NCBI GenBank assembly: GCA_015686845.1
Contig: JADPRS010000010.1
Location: forward strand, 1 to 64,000
Source: Lutibacter sp. B2
Lineage (GTDB): Bacteria; Bacillota; Clostridia; Peptostreptococcales; Thermotaleaceae
DNA length: 64,000 nt
Direction of reading: 5' to 3'
In this document: piece after piece, positions 37,010-46,765 of the stretch
How the letters are laid out: the number at the start of each line of letters is the position of its first letter
Position numbering within the stretch: position 1 is the first letter of the stretch
Notes under the pieces: generated by a model
What the model saw: only the letters and a program-made list of their open reading frames with translations
What the model was told of the DNA's origin: nothing
The model's database searches: none
Made by a program: the position numbers and the translations under genes

Positions 37010-38239
37010 TTATTTTAAAATATTTCTAATCATGTTTAAAGCTAATAACATGGTATACCTTCTAACTCTATTTCTATCTCCAAAAATATGATATTCATTG
37101 CATACTATTTCATTATTATAAGCCATTGAAATATAGACTAACCCAATAGGCTTCTCTTCACTGCCTCCACCAGGTCCCGCAATGCCTGTCACTGCTAAAC
37201 ATATATCACTACCCGTTTTATTTTTAAGACCTAAAGCCATTTCTTTTGCCGTTTGTTCACTAACTGCACCATATTTCTTTAATGTTTCATCTTTTACGCC
37301 TAACTCATCCATCTTTGCAGCATTACTATAAGTAACAATTCCTCTGTCTAAACACTGTGATATTCCTGGTATTTCTGTAAATGTAGATGCAATAAGTCCG
37401 CCTGTGCATGACTCTGCAAAAGAAATCGTTTTATTATTTTGTAATAACTTATTTGCAACTACTTCAACTAATTCTTCATCGTCTTTACTATATATAAATT
37501 CTTTAAGTCTATCTTCAATCTTAGCTATCATTGAATCTACTAATTGATCTGCTTCCTCTAAACTTGATGCTTTAGCCGTTACTCTTATACTTACTTCACC
37601 TTCTTTTGCATAAGTAGCAATTGTAGGATTTGTTTGCGATGATATTAAATCAAGTAAATCCGTCTCTACTCTAGATTCTCCTATTCCAAAGAGCCTTATA
37701 ACTTTAGAATGTATACTATGTTTCGATTTTTTGTGTAAATATTCTTTTACATAATGATCAAACATCATCTTCATTTCTTTAGGTGGTCCTGGAAAAGATA
37801 TAACGATTTTTTCATTTTCTTCAATAATAAATCCTGGAGCGGTTCCACAATCATTTGGTACTACCTTACTACCCTCTGGTAAATATACTTGTTTTAAATT
37901 ATTTTCACACATTTTTGTATGTACTTTATCGAAAAAATCTGATAGCTTTCTATAAGAATCCTCATGACGAACTAATTTCTTGTCCATTGCTTTTGCAATG
38001 GTTTCTTTTGTTAAGTCATCCTGCGTTGGCCCAAGTCCCCCTGTCGTAATAATTAAATCGGTCTTAGATAATGCTACATCTAATATTTCTTTTAGCCTAT
38101 TTTCATTATCTCCTACTGTGTAATGATAATATACATTTAATCCTAATTCATTTAATTTTTTAGACAAATATACAGTATTTGTATTTATAATCTGTCCAAA
38201 CAAAAGTTCTGTCCCAATACTTATAATAGAACAATTCAT
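37010..38239 (-). CDS. cinA: Competence/damage-inducible protein CinA
   Basis: The 409-aa protein joins a MoCF-biosynthesis-like N-terminal domain (TTGGLGPTQDDLTKE) and a C-terminal CinA domain (TISFAESCTGGLIA, then VTGIAGPGGGS). CinA proteins have ADP-ribose pyrophosphatase and NMN deamidase activity and serve in NAD recycling. The gene lies before recA and after pgsA, a common Firmicutes order. The ATG follows AAGGGGG. Confidence 0.95.
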   Translation of the reverse strand: MNCSIISIGTELLFGQIINTNTVYLSKKLNELGLNVYYHYTVGDNENRLKEILDVALSKTDLIITTGGLGPTQDDLTKETIAKAMDKKLVRHEDSYRKLSDFFDKVHTKMCENNLKQVYLPEGSKVVPNDCGTAPGFIIEENEKIVISFPGPPKEMKMMFDHYVKEYLHKKSKHSIHSKVIRLFGIGESRVETDLLDLISSQTNPTIATYAKEGEVSIRVTAKASSLEEADQLVDSMIAKIEDRLKEFIYSKDDEELVEVVANKLLQNNKTISFAESCTGGLIASTFTEIPGISQCLDRGIVTYSNAAKMDELGVKDETLKKYGAVSEQTAKEMALGLKNKTGSDICLAVTGIAGPGGGSEEKPIGLVYISMAYNNEIVCNEYHIFGDRNRVRRYTMLLALNMIRNILK

Positions 38240-38298
38240 AATCTTTCCCCCTTATATTAAAATATGAATTTGTGCTAATCCCTTAAGTATAGCAAAAC

Positions 38299-38325
38299 AA
38301 TAAAAGCAGCTATGCTGCTTTTATT
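38299..38325 (-). terminator. Terminator of pgsA
   Basis: AATAAAAGCAGC (38299-38310) pairs perfectly with 38314-38325 around a 3-base loop and overlaps the pgsA stop codon. Confidence 0.75.
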
Positions 38326-38860
38326 GTTGTTTGAAAACATGTCTATTTAAATATAAATAATCCACACCTGATACAATGGTAAGAATTACTGCCACCCACA
38401 AAGCAATTGTACTAAAAGGAAAATTAATTAAACTAAATGGATAATTGTTAAGTAATATAGCGATGATTGCAACTATTTGTGCAATGGTTTTTAATTTTCC
38501 ATATAAGCTTGCTGCAATTACGATTCCTTCTGACGCTGCAACTGCTCTTAAAATAGTAATGGTATATTCTCTAGATATAATTAAAACGACGATCCATGCT
38601 GGTAATTTATGCATTTGTACAAGGCAAACTAAAGCAGCCGTTACTAGCAGTTTATCCGCAAGGGGATCCATGAATTTTCCAAATTTTGTAACTTGATTTC
38701 TACTTCTAGCAATATATCCATCAAGGGTATCAGTTATAGCAGCTGCAGTAAAAATAGCAGCTGCTATATACATCCCATAGGGTATTTTATTTAATAACGC
38801 AATCATAAAAATAGGTACTAAAAAAATTCTACCGATTGTCAATTTATTAGCAAGATTCAC
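38321..38860 (-). CDS. pgsA: CDP-diacylglycerol-glycerol-3-phosphate 3-phosphatidyltransferase
   Basis: PgsA makes phosphatidylglycerol phosphate, the first step to phosphatidylglycerol and cardiolipin, in the membrane. The 179-aa protein has the CDP-alcohol transferase motif read here as DTLDGYIARSRNQVTKFGKF followed by MDPLADK, and about five membrane segments. It starts at GTG 38860 behind AGGAG and overlaps the end of rimO by 14 bases. Confidence 0.95.
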   Translation of the reverse strand: MNLANKLTIGRIFLVPIFMIALLNKIPYGMYIAAAIFTAAAITDTLDGYIARSRNQVTKFGKFMDPLADKLLVTAALVCLVQMHKLPAWIVVLIISREYTITILRAVAASEGIVIAASLYGKLKTIAQIVAIIAILLNNYPFSLINFPFSTIALWVAVILTIVSGVDYLYLNRHVFKQQ

Positions 38861-40184
38861 CTAGCATCTCTCCTATTAAATCATATTCTAAAATATCCGT
38901 TATCTTTACTTTTACAAATTCTCCAATCCCTATTTTCTTTGATGTATGTACATAAACAACACCATCAATCTCTGGAGAATCATAAGTAGTTCTACCAATA
39001 TAAACAAAATCTTCTAATTCTTCCTCTATAAGTATATCATAAATTTTTCCTGTTTTCTGCTTGTTTTTTTCAAAAGAAATATCTTTTTGCATAATCATAA
39101 TTTCATCTTGTCTCTTGATCTTAACTTCTTCATCAATTTGATTAGGAAGTTTTTCTGCTGGCGTATCTTCTTCTTTTGAATAAGCAAACACCCCTAGCCT
39201 ATCAAATTTAATATCTTTAACAAAATCTTTTAACTCCTCAAATTGTTCCTCTGTTTCTCCTGGAAAACCTACAATTAAAGAAGTTCTCAAATGAATTTCA
39301 GGCATCTTGTTTCTCATTTTCTCTATTACAGAAATGATATGTTCCTTCGTAGTTTTTCTATTCATACGTTTTAAAATTCCATTATTACAATGTTGAATTG
39401 GCATATCTAAATACTTACAAATCTTTTCTTCACTTGCCATAGTATCAATAAGCTCATCTGTAATTTTATCTGGATAACAATATAATAATCTAATCCACTT
39501 TATTCCCTCAATTTTACAAAGTTCTTTTAATAATTCTGGTAATTTATATTCATTATATAGATCAATCCCATATCTTGTTGTATCTTGTGCAATGATAATA
39601 ATTTCTTTTATTCCTTTGTTTGCCATGTCTTTTGCTTCATTAATGATCTTTTCCATCTTTCTACTGCGGTATTTTCCCCTTAACTTAGGTATAATACAAT
39701 ACGTACAATGATTATCACAGCCTTCTGCAATTTTAAGATATGACATATAGGATGGTGTACTTAATATTCTAGGCAAATCTTCTTCAATTTCTGCATCGAT
39801 ATCTCCAAACTTACTCACTTTTTTCCCCTCTAAATTATCTTTAACGATAGAGATAATTTCGGGGAAATTACCTGTGCCTACAATTGTATCTACTTCAGGT
39901 AATGCCTCTAACAACTCTTCATTATACCTTTCTGCTAAACAACCTGTAACTACTAACAATTTACACTCACCATCAATTTTATATTTCCCTAATTCTATAA
40001 TCGTATCAATGGACTCTTGTTTAGCAGATTCAATAAATCCACATGTATTTACAATAATAATTTCTGCATCTTCTTTTTCTAATGTTAACTGAAATTTATT
40101 TTTTTCTAATAATCCCCTCATAATTTCAGCATCAACTAAATTTTTTGAACATCCTAATGATTCTATAAATACTTTTAATTCCAT
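38847..40184 (-). CDS. rimO: Ribosomal protein S12 methylthiotransferase
   Basis: RimO adds a methylthio group to an Asp of ribosomal protein S12. It has the UPF0004 N-terminal domain with Cys in SLGCSKN and VNTCGF, a radical SAM core with CDNHCTYC, and a TRAM domain at the end. I chose ATG 40184; the in-frame ATG 21 bases upstream would place the AGGGAG site inside the gene. It follows mnmH and precedes pgsA by overlap, so the three are one unit. Confidence 0.95.
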   Translation of the reverse strand: MELKVFIESLGCSKNLVDAEIMRGLLEKNKFQLTLEKEDAEIIIVNTCGFIESAKQESIDTIIELGKYKIDGECKLLVVTGCLAERYNEELLEALPEVDTIVGTGNFPEIISIVKDNLEGKKVSKFGDIDAEIEEDLPRILSTPSYMSYLKIAEGCDNHCTYCIIPKLRGKYRSRKMEKIINEAKDMANKGIKEIIIIAQDTTRYGIDLYNEYKLPELLKELCKIEGIKWIRLLYCYPDKITDELIDTMASEEKICKYLDMPIQHCNNGILKRMNRKTTKEHIISVIEKMRNKMPEIHLRTSLIVGFPGETEEQFEELKDFVKDIKFDRLGVFAYSKEEDTPAEKLPNQIDEEVKIKRQDEIMIMQKDISFEKNKQKTGKIYDILIEEELEDFVYIGRTTYDSPEIDGVVYVHTSKKIGIGEFVKVKITDILEYDLIGEMLGESC

Positions 40185-40205
40185 TAACAATCTTTCTCCC
40201 TTCAA

Positions 40206-41252
40206 TTATTGCTGTATATTATCTAAAAATACAACCATATTCATTACAGCTTCATCCATACATTCATAATTAACGATTAAATCATATGGTTCATATTTAC
40301 TAATAGAATGTTTATATAATGGATCATAATACTTATTAATTAAATACTCTACTACATATCTATACTCTTTATGATCTATCTTTTCCAATAATAAATCCAC
40401 TTCTTTATGTCCTAACCTTTTTCTTAAATGGTTAATGGATTCTTTTATTTTTGAAATTTGATTTAGTTCTTCTTTTATATAATCTTTCAAAATAATGTCT
40501 ACTCTCTTTTGTATTGTAGTATTTGTTAAAATATGATATCCACTCAAGATTTTTTCATAAACTTCATTTGGAATTTGAACATGTCCTACCCTTTTACTTT
40601 CACTTTCTACAAAAATATACTTTTCTTTACTATCATATAAAGAATGAAATATATATGTCTCAAACATTTTCTGTGAAGGTGTTATTCCATTAAATACAAT
40701 GTTTCCAAATACAGAGCCACTATTATTTGCAATCTCCTCAAGATTTAATATAGATTTTCCAGCATCCTTTAATTTTTCAAGAATATGCGTTTTGCCTACA
40801 CCTGTCAATCCATGAATCATAATAAATTTATAATCATCCATACAGTTTTTAAAGAAATTCATTGTATAGCTTCTATATGATTTATATCCATCTTCTAATT
40901 TATAAACATTTTCAACTTTTAACATGTTTATAATAGTACATAAAGAACTACTTCTCATACCACCTCTCCAGCAAAAAATCACTATTTCATCATATATGCT
41001 AGCATATTCTTTAATCTTTTCATATATTTTTGCTAATTTACTAGAAGCATATTTTAATCCTTCTGTAGTAGCTTTATCAACACTTTCTTTTTTATAGATG
41101 GTTCCTACTAAGGCTCTTTCCTCATCATCTAATATAGGAATATTAATTGCTCCTTTAATGGTTCCATCCTCAAATTCAGATTGTGATCTTACATCTATAA
41201 AAAGTACCTTTTCTTTATTTAATGCCTGCTCAATTGTCATTACTTTCATCAT
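40206..41252 (-). CDS. mnmH: tRNA 2-selenouridine synthase
   Basis: MnmH (SelU/YbbB) converts 2-thiouridine to 2-selenouridine at the tRNA wobble position using selenophosphate and a geranylated intermediate. The 348-aa protein has a rhodanese domain (VLFIDVRSQSEF, catalytic Cys in VIFCWRGGMRS) and a P-loop domain (IHGLTGVGKTHIL). Its presence implies that the host makes selenophosphate with SelD, which is not in the window. It lies between ftsK and rimO, each within a few bases, so it is probably co-transcribed with them. Confidence 0.93.
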   Translation of the reverse strand: MMKVMTIEQALNKEKVLFIDVRSQSEFEDGTIKGAINIPILDDEERALVGTIYKKESVDKATTEGLKYASSKLAKIYEKIKEYASIYDEIVIFCWRGGMRSSSLCTIINMLKVENVYKLEDGYKSYRSYTMNFFKNCMDDYKFIMIHGLTGVGKTHILEKLKDAGKSILNLEEIANNSGSVFGNIVFNGITPSQKMFETYIFHSLYDSKEKYIFVESESKRVGHVQIPNEVYEKILSGYHILTNTTIQKRVDIILKDYIKEELNQISKIKESINHLRKRLGHKEVDLLLEKIDHKEYRYVVEYLINKYYDPLYKHSISKYEPYDLIVNYECMDEAVMNMVVFLDNIQQ

Positions 41253-43535
41253 TTATATCCCTTCTTTTACACTATTTTTCATTTCTTCAAATTCATCTTT
41301 AGAAATAATCACCCTTCTTGGTTTGCTTCCTTCATGTTCTCCTACAATTCCTCTTACTTCCATCTCATCTATCAATCTTGCAGATCTATTATAGCCTATT
41401 CTAAATCTTCTTTGTAACATGGATATGGAAGCTTGTTGTATATCAACAACAAGCTCTATTGCATCTTTTAACAATTCATCTACAGGATTATTTATATCTA
41501 CTAAATTTTTTTCTACTGTATCCATAATTTCTTCTTCATATGTATCTTCCTTGGCTTGTTGTTTTACAAAATTGATCACTTTTTCAACCTCTGAATCAGA
41601 AATATAAGCACCTTGAACACGTATTGGTTTAGATGCTCCCATAGGATAAAATAACATATCTCCCTTTCCAAGTAATTTTTCTGCTCCGCCCATATCCAAA
41701 ATTGTTCTTGAATCTACTTGTGACGATACAGAAAAAGCAATTCTTGATGGAATGTTTGCTTTGATTACACCTGTAATAATATCTACTGATGGTCTTTGTG
41801 TTGCCACTATTAGGTGTATGCCTGCTGCTCTTGCCATTTGAGCAAGCCTACAAATACTATCTTCAACTTGTCCAGGAGATACCATCATCAAATCAGCAAG
41901 TTCATCAATAATAACTACGATTTTAGGTAAATGATCTTTAGATTCTGTAATCATTTTATTATTATATCCAACAATATCCCTTACGTTATTTTGAGCAAAA
42001 GCTTTATATCTACGTGTCATTTCCTGAACTGCCCAATTAAGTGCACTAGAAGCTTTTTGTGGATCTGTCACTACTGGCAAAAGCAAATGTGGTATTCCAT
42101 TATAATTATTTAGTTCAACTACTTTCGGGTCAATTAGAATAAGTTTTACTTCTTGTGGGGTGCTTTTATATAAAATACTTGTAATTAATGTATTTATACA
42201 TACACTTTTTCCAGAACCTGTAGCACCAGCAATAAGCATATGAGGCATTTTAGATAAATCTGTTGCGATTGGATTTCCTGCAATGTCTTTTCCTAAAACA
42301 AACGTTAATTTTGACTTACTTTTAGTAAATATATCACTTTCTAATACTTCTCTTATTGTAACCATTGAAATACTTTCATTTGGAATTTCTATACCCACCG
42401 CAGCTTTACCTGGAATAGGTGCTTCTATTCTTATATTTGATGCTGCTAAATTTAGTGCAATATCATCTGCTAAATTAACAATCTTACTTACCTTTACCCC
42501 TGGACTAGGTTGAATTTCATATCTAGTAATGGTCGGTCCTTTACTTACTTGTACTACTTTTGCATCAACACCAAAATTGCCAAGCGTTTCTTCTAATATC
42601 TTAGCTTTATGTAAAATTTCCTTTTTATCATCTTTAACGCTTCCATGGACGTTTTTATCTAACAATTCAAAAGAAGGTATTTTATATACTAGATCCGTAT
42701 TTTGATGATCATCAATATGTATATCAATTTCACTATGCTCTATTGTTGAAACACTTTCTTTTTCGGCATTTATATTTTTCATTTTTTTTACTATATTAGA
42801 TTCTTGATCTGCATCTTTTGTAAAATCCAAAATTTTAATCTTTTCATCAATAACATCACTGGATATATTTGTATGATTATTTTGTTTTTTCACAATATTT
42901 TTCTTTTCTTTCTTGCATTCACTTTCAGAAGTTTTTTCCATTGGTACTTGTACAAATTCTACAAGTGCCTCTTTTACGAAACGAACTCCTTTTACAACAA
43001 ATCTTTTGCAGTTTTTAATTATTTTAATAAATGAAATTTTAGTAATCAACATAAAAGAAATCATGAGCATTGTAATAATAACTAAATAACTTCCTTTTAT
43101 ACCCAAAAGTTTAATACTTATATATCCTAATAATCCACCAATCAATCCCCCACCTAAACCATTATTCCCATTGTTGTAAAGTGTTCTTATTACTTTAAAA
43201 TCCAAAATGTTGTCAGGTATATATTCCATATAATGTAGGGTATATAACATAATACATCCTATATATATAATAACACTAGCATACTTTACTCTTTTGCTGA
43301 TAACAACATTGTTCCTAATGATAGAATACACACCCACTAAAATAATTAAATATGGTAGTAAATATACAGGTGTAGACAATAATCCCATCAAATTCAATTT
43401 GATTATTCTGCCTATTTCACCTGCCGACTGGGTCTGTATACTAATCCATATTAGTATACCCATGGCTATAATGAATAAAGAAATTATTTCGTTGTTTAAA
43501 GAATTGCTTTTTTGACTTTTCTTTTTTCTAGACAT
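41253..43535 (-). CDS. ftsK: DNA translocase FtsK/SpoIIIE
   Basis: The protein pumps chromosomal DNA through a closing septum and in spore formers moves the chromosome into the forespore. It has four N-terminal membrane segments (to about residue 175), a variable linker, the alpha/beta RecA-like motor with Walker A AGATGSGKSVC and Walker B VVIIDELADL, and a C-terminal gamma winged helix (RFRIGYNRSARLIDEM) that reads polar DNA motifs. I chose ATG 43535 because GGGGGAG fits it. I cannot tell from sequence alone whether this is the vegetative or sporulation form. Confidence 0.95.
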   Translation of the reverse strand: MSRKKKSQKSNSLNNEIISLFIIAMGILIWISIQTQSAGEIGRIIKLNLMGLLSTPVYLLPYLIILVGVYSIIRNNVVISKRVKYASVIIYIGCIMLYTLHYMEYIPDNILDFKVIRTLYNNGNNGLGGGLIGGLLGYISIKLLGIKGSYLVIITMLMISFMLITKISFIKIIKNCKRFVVKGVRFVKEALVEFVQVPMEKTSESECKKEKKNIVKKQNNHTNISSDVIDEKIKILDFTKDADQESNIVKKMKNINAEKESVSTIEHSEIDIHIDDHQNTDLVYKIPSFELLDKNVHGSVKDDKKEILHKAKILEETLGNFGVDAKVVQVSKGPTITRYEIQPSPGVKVSKIVNLADDIALNLAASNIRIEAPIPGKAAVGIEIPNESISMVTIREVLESDIFTKSKSKLTFVLGKDIAGNPIATDLSKMPHMLIAGATGSGKSVCINTLITSILYKSTPQEVKLILIDPKVVELNNYNGIPHLLLPVVTDPQKASSALNWAVQEMTRRYKAFAQNNVRDIVGYNNKMITESKDHLPKIVVIIDELADLMMVSPGQVEDSICRLAQMARAAGIHLIVATQRPSVDIITGVIKANIPSRIAFSVSSQVDSRTILDMGGAEKLLGKGDMLFYPMGASKPIRVQGAYISDSEVEKVINFVKQQAKEDTYEEEIMDTVEKNLVDINNPVDELLKDAIELVVDIQQASISMLQRRFRIGYNRSARLIDEMEVRGIVGEHEGSKPRRVIISKDEFEEMKNSVKEGI

Positions 43536-43576
43536 AGTGTTCTCCCCCATTTATCTAACCTGATAAATTATTAGAA

Positions 43577-43598
43577 AAAGCACAGATTAACTGTGCTA
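43577..43598 (-). terminator. Hairpin between tepA and ftsK
   Basis: AGCACAG and CTGTGCT enclose a 6-base loop, and the minus-strand copy is followed by TTTTTC. It can end tepA transcripts before ftsK. Confidence 0.6.
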
Positions 43599-43661
43599 TA
43601 AGAACAATTATAATTTATAAAATAATAACATTACTAAATAAATACCCTAATTATTATAAAA

Positions 43662-43697
43662 GACAAAGTATTAATAATACATATTAACACTTTGTCA
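43662..43697 (-). terminator. Second hairpin downstream of tepA
   Basis: GACAAAGTATTAAT and ATTAACACTTTGTC pair with one mismatch around a short A/T-rich loop, about 50 bases past the tepA stop codon. The minus-strand tail is only weakly T-rich. Confidence 0.4.
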
Positions 43698-43745
43698 TTG
43701 ATATTATAACATAAGGATATAAATTATTCTATTATAAATTCTTTA

Positions 43746-44432
43746 TTATACTTCTTTGTTCTTTTTCATTAATTCATTTAATTTATTCATCGCATCCCTT
43801 AATCCTCCTACTTCATCAATTAATCCTATTTCTACTGCTTCTTTACCAATCAAAATAGTTCCTACATCATTTGCTATTTCATCGGTTTCATTCATTAACT
43901 CTAATATGGTTTCCCTAGACACATTGGAAGTTCTAATAATAAAGCTAATAATCCTTTCTTGCATTTTAGCAAAATATTTAAAAGTCTGTGGTACGCCTAT
44001 TACTAGTCCATTCATCCTAATAGGGTGTACAGTCATAGTTGCAGTTGGCACAATAAATGAATAGTTACTTGATGTTGCCAAAGGTACTCCAATGCTATGC
44101 CCACCTCCAAGAACAATAGATACAATTGGCTTAGACATACTTGCGATCATCTCCGCAATAGCTAATCCCGCTTCAACATCTCCTCCAACTGTATTTAAAA
44201 TTATAATCATACCTTCAATTTTAGGATTTTCTTCTACCGCAATTAATTGAGGAATTATATGTTCATACTTAGTAGATTTGTTTTGTGGCGGAGATACGGT
44301 ATGTCCTTCAACATGACCAATAATTGTTAAATAGTGTATATTATCAGGCATGGTTGGAATATTAGGATTCCCAATTTCCTTTAAATTCTCAAGTTCAGGA
44401 TTTAAGTTATTATTATTTTTATTTTCGTCCAA
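43746..44432 (-). CDS. tepA: ClpP-like serine protease TepA
   Basis: This 228-aa protein is of the Clp protease (S14) superfamily, with [17 protein letters not shown] and the serine-bearing [15 protein letters not shown]. In Bacillus TepA helps protein export by degrading peptides near the translocase, and the family is typical of spore formers. It starts at TTG 44432 behind a strong GGAGG. It stands alone between terminators, just before ftsK, as in Bacillus (ymfB-spoIIIE). Confidence 0.88.
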   Translation of the reverse strand: MDENKNNNNLNPELENLKEIGNPNIPTMPDNIHYLTIIGHVEGHTVSPPQNKSTKYEHIIPQLIAVEENPKIEGMIIILNTVGGDVEAGLAIAEMIASMSKPIVSIVLGGGHSIGVPLATSSNYSFIVPTATMTVHPIRMNGLVIGVPQTFKYFAKMQERIISFIIRTSNVSRETILELMNETDEIANDVGTILIGKEAVEIGLIDEVGGLRDAMNKLNELMKKNKEV

Positions 44433-44510
44433 TTTGTGATCCTCCTCATCCTTACGGATATTTGTTTCGTATACCTAACTTTTACATTCCTTAATTATTT
44501 TTTCCAATAA

Positions 44511-44544
44511 AAAAACTACTATACTGTTAATCATAGTAGTTTTT
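44511..44544 (-). terminator. Terminator of the aspartokinase gene
   Basis: AAAAACTACTAT (44511-44522) pairs with 44533-44544 around a 10-base loop; T residues follow on the minus strand. Confidence 0.75.
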
Positions 44545-44555
44545 ACGTAAATTTA

Positions 44556-45779
44556 TTATCTATACAATTTAAATTCTTTGTGAAGCACATTTACAGCCTC
44601 TTTTGTTTTTTCTTCTTTAACAAGACAAGAAATTGTAGTATGGGAATCTGAAGTTTGTAAAATTTGTATATTCTGAGAAGATAAAGCTTTTACAATTTTC
44701 GCCATCACCCCAGGCACACCTCTCATTTTTTGTCCTATAACAGTAATCTTGCTACACTTTTCAATCATGTTGTATTTAAATTGGTATTCTTCTAATACTT
44801 TTTTTAACTTTGATACGTTTGTATTCTCTATGGTAAATACTTTTTTATCCGTAAAAAAATTAATCAAATCTATACTAATTTTTAGGTTTGTTAACTCATT
44901 CATTAATCGCTCATTTCGTTCAATACAATCTTCAAAATACACATTTACTTGAACTATATTATTTTTATGTGCTATACCAGTTATAACTTTATCCTGTGAT
45001 TGATCATATCGATAACTTTTTAAATGATTATTTTTATCATTAATAATGGTCCCTGGTGCATTAGATAATGTGTTTTTAATCTTTAGGGTAACATTCCCTC
45101 TTTTAGCTACTTCAATCGCCCTAGGGTGTACTACTTTGGCACCATCTTCTGCCATTTGATAAATTTCATCATATCCTATCGTATCAATTACTTTTGCTTC
45201 TGTTACTAATCTGGGATCTGCAGTCATTACACCATCAACATCCGTATAAATTTCTACCGTTTCTGATTTAAACGCTTCTCCTAAAATTGCTGCTGTAGTG
45301 TCACTTCCACCTCTTCCTAAAGTAGTAATCTCTCCATATTCTGTTACTCCTTGAAATCCAGTTACTACAGGAATAATACCTTTTTCTAATATATTATATA
45401 AATATGTTGTATCTACTCTTATTACTTCTGCATCACCATGTTTCTCATCTGTAATAATGCCTGCTTGAAATCCTGTAACTGCTATAGCAGAATGCCCCAT
45501 AGATTTTATAGTATTAGCTAAAACAACAGCAGAAATAATTTCTCCACATGACATAACCATATCTAATTCTCTACTATTAAATTCTTTATGATTAGAATTT
45601 GCTAAATTCACCAGTGTATCCGTTGCATATGGATCTCCATTTCTGCCTAATGCTGATACAACTACAATAGGGGTCATACCGTCTTTCTTAGTCTGTATTA
45701 TTTTACTAGCCACTTTTTTTCTCAACTCATCTGTATCTACAGACGTTCCTCCAAATTTTTGAACAATTATATGCATCAT
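44556..45779 (-). CDS. lysC: Aspartate kinase
   Basis: Aspartokinase makes aspartyl phosphate, the entry to lysine, threonine, methionine and diaminopimelate. The protein has VQKFGGTSV near the start, the TTLGRGGSDTTAA loop, VHPRAIEVAK, and two ACT domains at the end that sense end products. I chose ATG 45779; two ATG codons are adjacent and GGAGGG is just upstream. Its leader is under 130 bases, and I see no lysine riboswitch in it. In spore formers the enzyme near dapG and spoV genes supplies dipicolinate, but those partners are not here. Confidence 0.92.
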   Translation of the reverse strand: MMHIIVQKFGGTSVDTDELRKKVASKIIQTKKDGMTPIVVVSALGRNGDPYATDTLVNLANSNHKEFNSRELDMVMSCGEIISAVVLANTIKSMGHSAIAVTGFQAGIITDEKHGDAEVIRVDTTYLYNILEKGIIPVVTGFQGVTEYGEITTLGRGGSDTTAAILGEAFKSETVEIYTDVDGVMTADPRLVTEAKVIDTIGYDEIYQMAEDGAKVVHPRAIEVAKRGNVTLKIKNTLSNAPGTIINDKNNHLKSYRYDQSQDKVITGIAHKNNIVQVNVYFEDCIERNERLMNELTNLKISIDLINFFTDKKVFTIENTNVSKLKKVLEEYQFKYNMIEKCSKITVIGQKMRGVPGVMAKIVKALSSQNIQILQTSDSHTTISCLVKEEKTKEAVNVLHKEFKLYR

Positions 45780-45908
45780 CTTCCCTCCAACCGTATACAT
45801 ATCTATATATTAGCATGAATCTACAATATCATCTAGATATTTTTAACTACCAATCTTTATATAATTATAATATGTAATTAAAAAGTTTTTGGGATATTAT
45901 AAATCAAA

Positions 45909-46151
45909 TTATTCATGATCTAGTTCTATAATAATCATATCACTTCCTATTTTCCGAACACATTCCCACGGAATTTCAATCATGCTTTTATCTTGAAAAA
46001 GTGAAAATTGATTTTTGAAATCAGGTACTAATGCGGATTTTATCTTTCCACTTCTTTCATCAATTAACAAATCTGATTCAGCTAAAATTCCTAATCTTCC
46101 TCCATCACTTAAATTAACAATTTCTTTTCCCCCTAATTCACTTAATCTCAT
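45909..46151 (-). CDS. ylmC: PRC-barrel protein YlmC/YmxH
   Basis: The 80-aa protein MRLSELGGKEIVNLSDGGRL is a member of the small PRC-barrel family annotated as YlmC/YmxH sporulation proteins. It has no membrane segment. ATG 46151 follows AAGGGG, and the 24-base longer frame has no better site. In Bacillus ymxH lies between the mlpA protease gene and the spoVFA gene, near pnp and the deacetylase, which matches this setting. Its exact role is not known. Confidence 0.88.
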   Translation of the reverse strand: MRLSELGGKEIVNLSDGGRLGILAESDLLIDERSGKIKSALVPDFKNQFSLFQDKSMIEIPWECVRKIGSDMIIIELDHE

Positions 46152-46226
46152 ATTAATCCCCTTTCTAAAATTCATATTTAATTAAAAAATGAACCTCTTA
46201 GCACACACTCATATTTCCTCAAACTA

Positions 46227-46664
46227 CTATATTCCTGTATGGCCAAATCCTCCACTACCTCTATTTGTTATCTCTAGATTATGCACTTTTTCCCATATTA
46301 CTTTTTCATATTTACAAATTACCATCTGCGCAATTCGATCTCCAGTATGGATCATAAAATCTTCTTCTCCCCAATTTATTAATGGTACTTTAATTTCTCC
46401 TCTATAATCACTATCTATAGTCCCTACTCCATTTACTAACCCTATTCCGTATTTAACAGCTAATCCACTTCTTGCTCTGATTTGAGCCTCTAAACCTACT
46501 GGTAATTGTATATATATACCTGTATTCACTAACACTCTTTTTCCAGGTTTTAATACGATATTTTCTTCAATATTTGCCTTTATATCCATCCCTGCTGATC
46601 CAATAGTTTCATATTCAGGTAATGTGATATTTTGTTCTGTTTTTATCTTAATTTTATTATTCAT
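46227..46664 (-). CDS. dut: Deoxyuridine 5'-triphosphate nucleotidohydrolase
   Basis: Dut splits dUTP to dUMP and pyrophosphate and keeps uracil out of DNA. The 145-aa trimeric-type enzyme shows its five motifs: SAGMDI, RARSGLA, GVGTIDSDYRGE, GDRIAQMVI, and the C-terminal RGSGGFGHTG. The start ATG follows AAGGAGG. It is placed between the deacetylase and ylmC genes. Confidence 0.97.
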   Translation of the reverse strand: MNNKIKIKTEQNITLPEYETIGSAGMDIKANIEENIVLKPGKRVLVNTGIYIQLPVGLEAQIRARSGLAVKYGIGLVNGVGTIDSDYRGEIKVPLINWGEEDFMIHTGDRIAQMVICKYEKVIWEKVHNLEITNRGSGGFGHTGI

Positions 46665-46765
46665 CTTTTCCTCCTTAATAAAAAATCTTTTCTATTACTC
46701 CACATAAGAGCGAATATCAATTTTTTTCAATATGTTTTATAATCAAGAAAAGCAAATTCAAACTG

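Noticed and set aside
45780-45908. Lysine riboswitch before aspartokinase
   Set aside because: The leader is far too short for the lysine aptamer of about 170 bases, and no matching core motif is seen.
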